Part shown: positions 13,723 through 14,511 of the stretch, in pieces | Numbering within the stretch: the first letter of the stretch is position 1 | Layout: every line of letters starts with the position of its first letter | Source of the DNA: Bacteroidota bacterium | Lineage (GTDB): Bacteria > Bacteroidota > Bacteroidia > Bacteroidales > PXBB01 | NCBI GenBank assembly: GCA_022708385.1 | Contig: JAKIYU010000035.1 | Coordinates: 1 to 14,511 of the forward strand | DNA length: 14,511 nt | Direction of reading: 5' to 3' | Position numbers and translations under genes: made by a program | The notes under the pieces: generated by a model | Seen by the model: the letters and a program-made list of their open reading frames with translations, nothing else | The model's database searches: none | What the model was told of the DNA's origin: nothing

Positions 13723-14511
13723 TTGAGGACAGGTCGTTTTTTTTATATCTTATTTTCATTATTTCTGGTTGCCTGTTTGTTTTCTGAAACCAAAGCACAA
13801 TCAGATAATCTGGTTGCTGCCGATACGGTTGTTATTAAGAACGTTGCCGACACTTTTTCTGTTCCCAAAGACACCTTGCAAAAGCCACTGCCTAAATCAA
13901 AGTCTGCTTTGGATTCGAAAGTGGATTACACATCAAACGATTCCATAGTATTTGATATTGCAGAAAAAAAAGTTTTTCTCTACGGTAATGCCGAAATTAA
14001 ATATGAAAATATTACTATTAAAGCCAATTACATTGAAATATCCTTAGATGAAAACCTGATGTTTGCATCGGGTACTTTGGATTCAGTTGGCGTTGTAACG
14101 GGCAAACCCGTGTTTTCGGAAAATGAAAAAACATTCAGCTCCGATACCATGACTTATAATTTTGATACCAAGAAAGGTGTCATTAAACACGTGATAACCA
14201 AGGAGGGAGAAGGGTATCTGCATGGCAATAAAGTGAAAAAGATGCCCGACGACAATATCAACATTATACAAGGAAAATATACCACCTGCAGTCTCGAAGA
14301 CCCTCACTTTTATATAGGCTTTAACAAAGCCAGGGTCATTCCCGAAAATAAAATTGTTACAGGACCCGTGTTTCTGTATGTTGAAAAGGTTCCTGTTCCT
14401 GCTCTTTTACCATTTGGACTTTTTCCAAATAAAAAAGGCCAGCAGTCGGGTATTCTCATTCCTACCTATGGCGAGTCCGCCAATAGGGGTTTCTTCCTCG
14501 AAAATGGCGGG
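13723..14511 (+). CDS. lptD: LPS-assembly protein LptD, 5' part with TTG start
   Basis: The frame is open from 13708 to the window edge, giving 263 residues from the TTG at 13723. There is no in-frame ATG before Met114. TTG gives a good signal peptide (MRTGRFFYILFSLFLVACLF then SETKAQ). Next come OstA-type strands (IVFDIAEKKVFLYGNAEIKY near residues 76-95), EGYLHGNKVKKMPDDNI near 165, and GKYTTCSLEDPHFYIGFNKA near 185. The stretch FLYVEKVPVPALLPFGLFPN near 223-242, followed by QQSGILIPTYGES, is characteristic of LptD just before the barrel. LptD is the outer-membrane barrel that inserts lipopolysaccharide. The 3' barrel part lies outside the window. Confidence 0.9.
   Translation, partial: MRTGRFFYILFSLFLVACLFSETKAQSDNLVAADTVVIKNVADTFSVPKDTLQKPLPKSKSALDSKVDYTSNDSIVFDIAEKKVFLYGNAEIKYENITIKANYIEISLDENLMFASGTLDSVGVVTGKPVFSENEKTFSSDTMTYNFDTKKGVIKHVITKEGEGYLHGNKVKKMPDDNINIIQGKYTTCSLEDPHFYIGFNKARVIPENKIVTGPVFLYVEKVPVPALLPFGLFPNKKGQQSGILIPTYGESANRGFFLENGG

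Noticed and set aside
13613..13798. 61-codon minus-strand ORF upstream of the amidase
   Set aside because: It covers the divergent promoter region and the lptD signal-peptide codons in antisense and has no recognisable features.
1..14511. CRISPR array, insertion sequence or integrase gene
   Set aside because: No regularly spaced repeats, transposase or integrase motif or IS terminal repeats were found on either strand, including the accessory island.

Overview
The window looks like chromosomal DNA from a member of the Bacteroidota, probably Bacteroidales-related. The evidence is a typical gene set (signal-peptide ExbB with two ExbDs, MlaD with OstA-like and LptD proteins, an AmiC-type amidase), A/T-rich leaders with few Shine-Dalgarno sites, and several matches to the Bacteroidota -7 box TAnnTTTG. 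Genus cannot be read from the sequence.

Layout. 1-103 (-): start of a tRNA-dihydrouridine synthase gene, with a TTG start. 131-1063 (+): CPBP-family membrane protease. 3382-1090 (-): energy-transduction operon exbB, small three-helix membrane protein, exbD, exbD. 3549-3458 (-): tRNA-Ser(GGA). 3986-3558 (-): small lipoprotein. 4856-4086 (-): TatD-family metal hydrolase. 4951-5940 (+): family 9 glycosyltransferase. 5941-7897: an eroded accessory island. 13616-7929 (-): five-gene run of amidase, MlaD, OstA-like protein, RibD and EamA transporter. 13723 to the end (+): 5' part of lptD, also with a TTG start, divergent from the amidase. The lpt/mla/amidase genes concern outer-membrane lipid handling and the cell wall, ribD is riboflavin synthesis, and the exb operon would energise outer-membrane transport.

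The most unusual region is 5.9-8.0 kb. A roughly 2 kb insert sits between the convergent 3' ends of the glycosyltransferase and EamA genes. It is bounded by two copies of the same junction (5914-6013 and 7898-8000), 81 of 100 aligned bases identical with one 3-base gap. The left copy is the real glycosyltransferase end plus a decayed EamA tail; the right copy is a remnant glycosyltransferase tail plus the real EamA end. The glycosyltransferase tails differ almost only at synonymous positions, so the two flanks seem to derive from diverged alleles of one locus. Inside are broken genes typical of restriction/antirepressor islands: a 48-codon ORF that looks like a helicase-type N-terminus joined to a DNA-methylase-type C-terminus, a truncated Bro-N gene, a DinD/Bro gene broken by one missing base, a RhuM C-terminal remnant, and a 52-base imperfect hairpin of unknown origin. 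I see no intact novel multi-gene system; I read this as the graveyard of a defence-type island, and its boundaries and hairpin are the parts most worth following up. All family calls come from reading motifs, without database searches.
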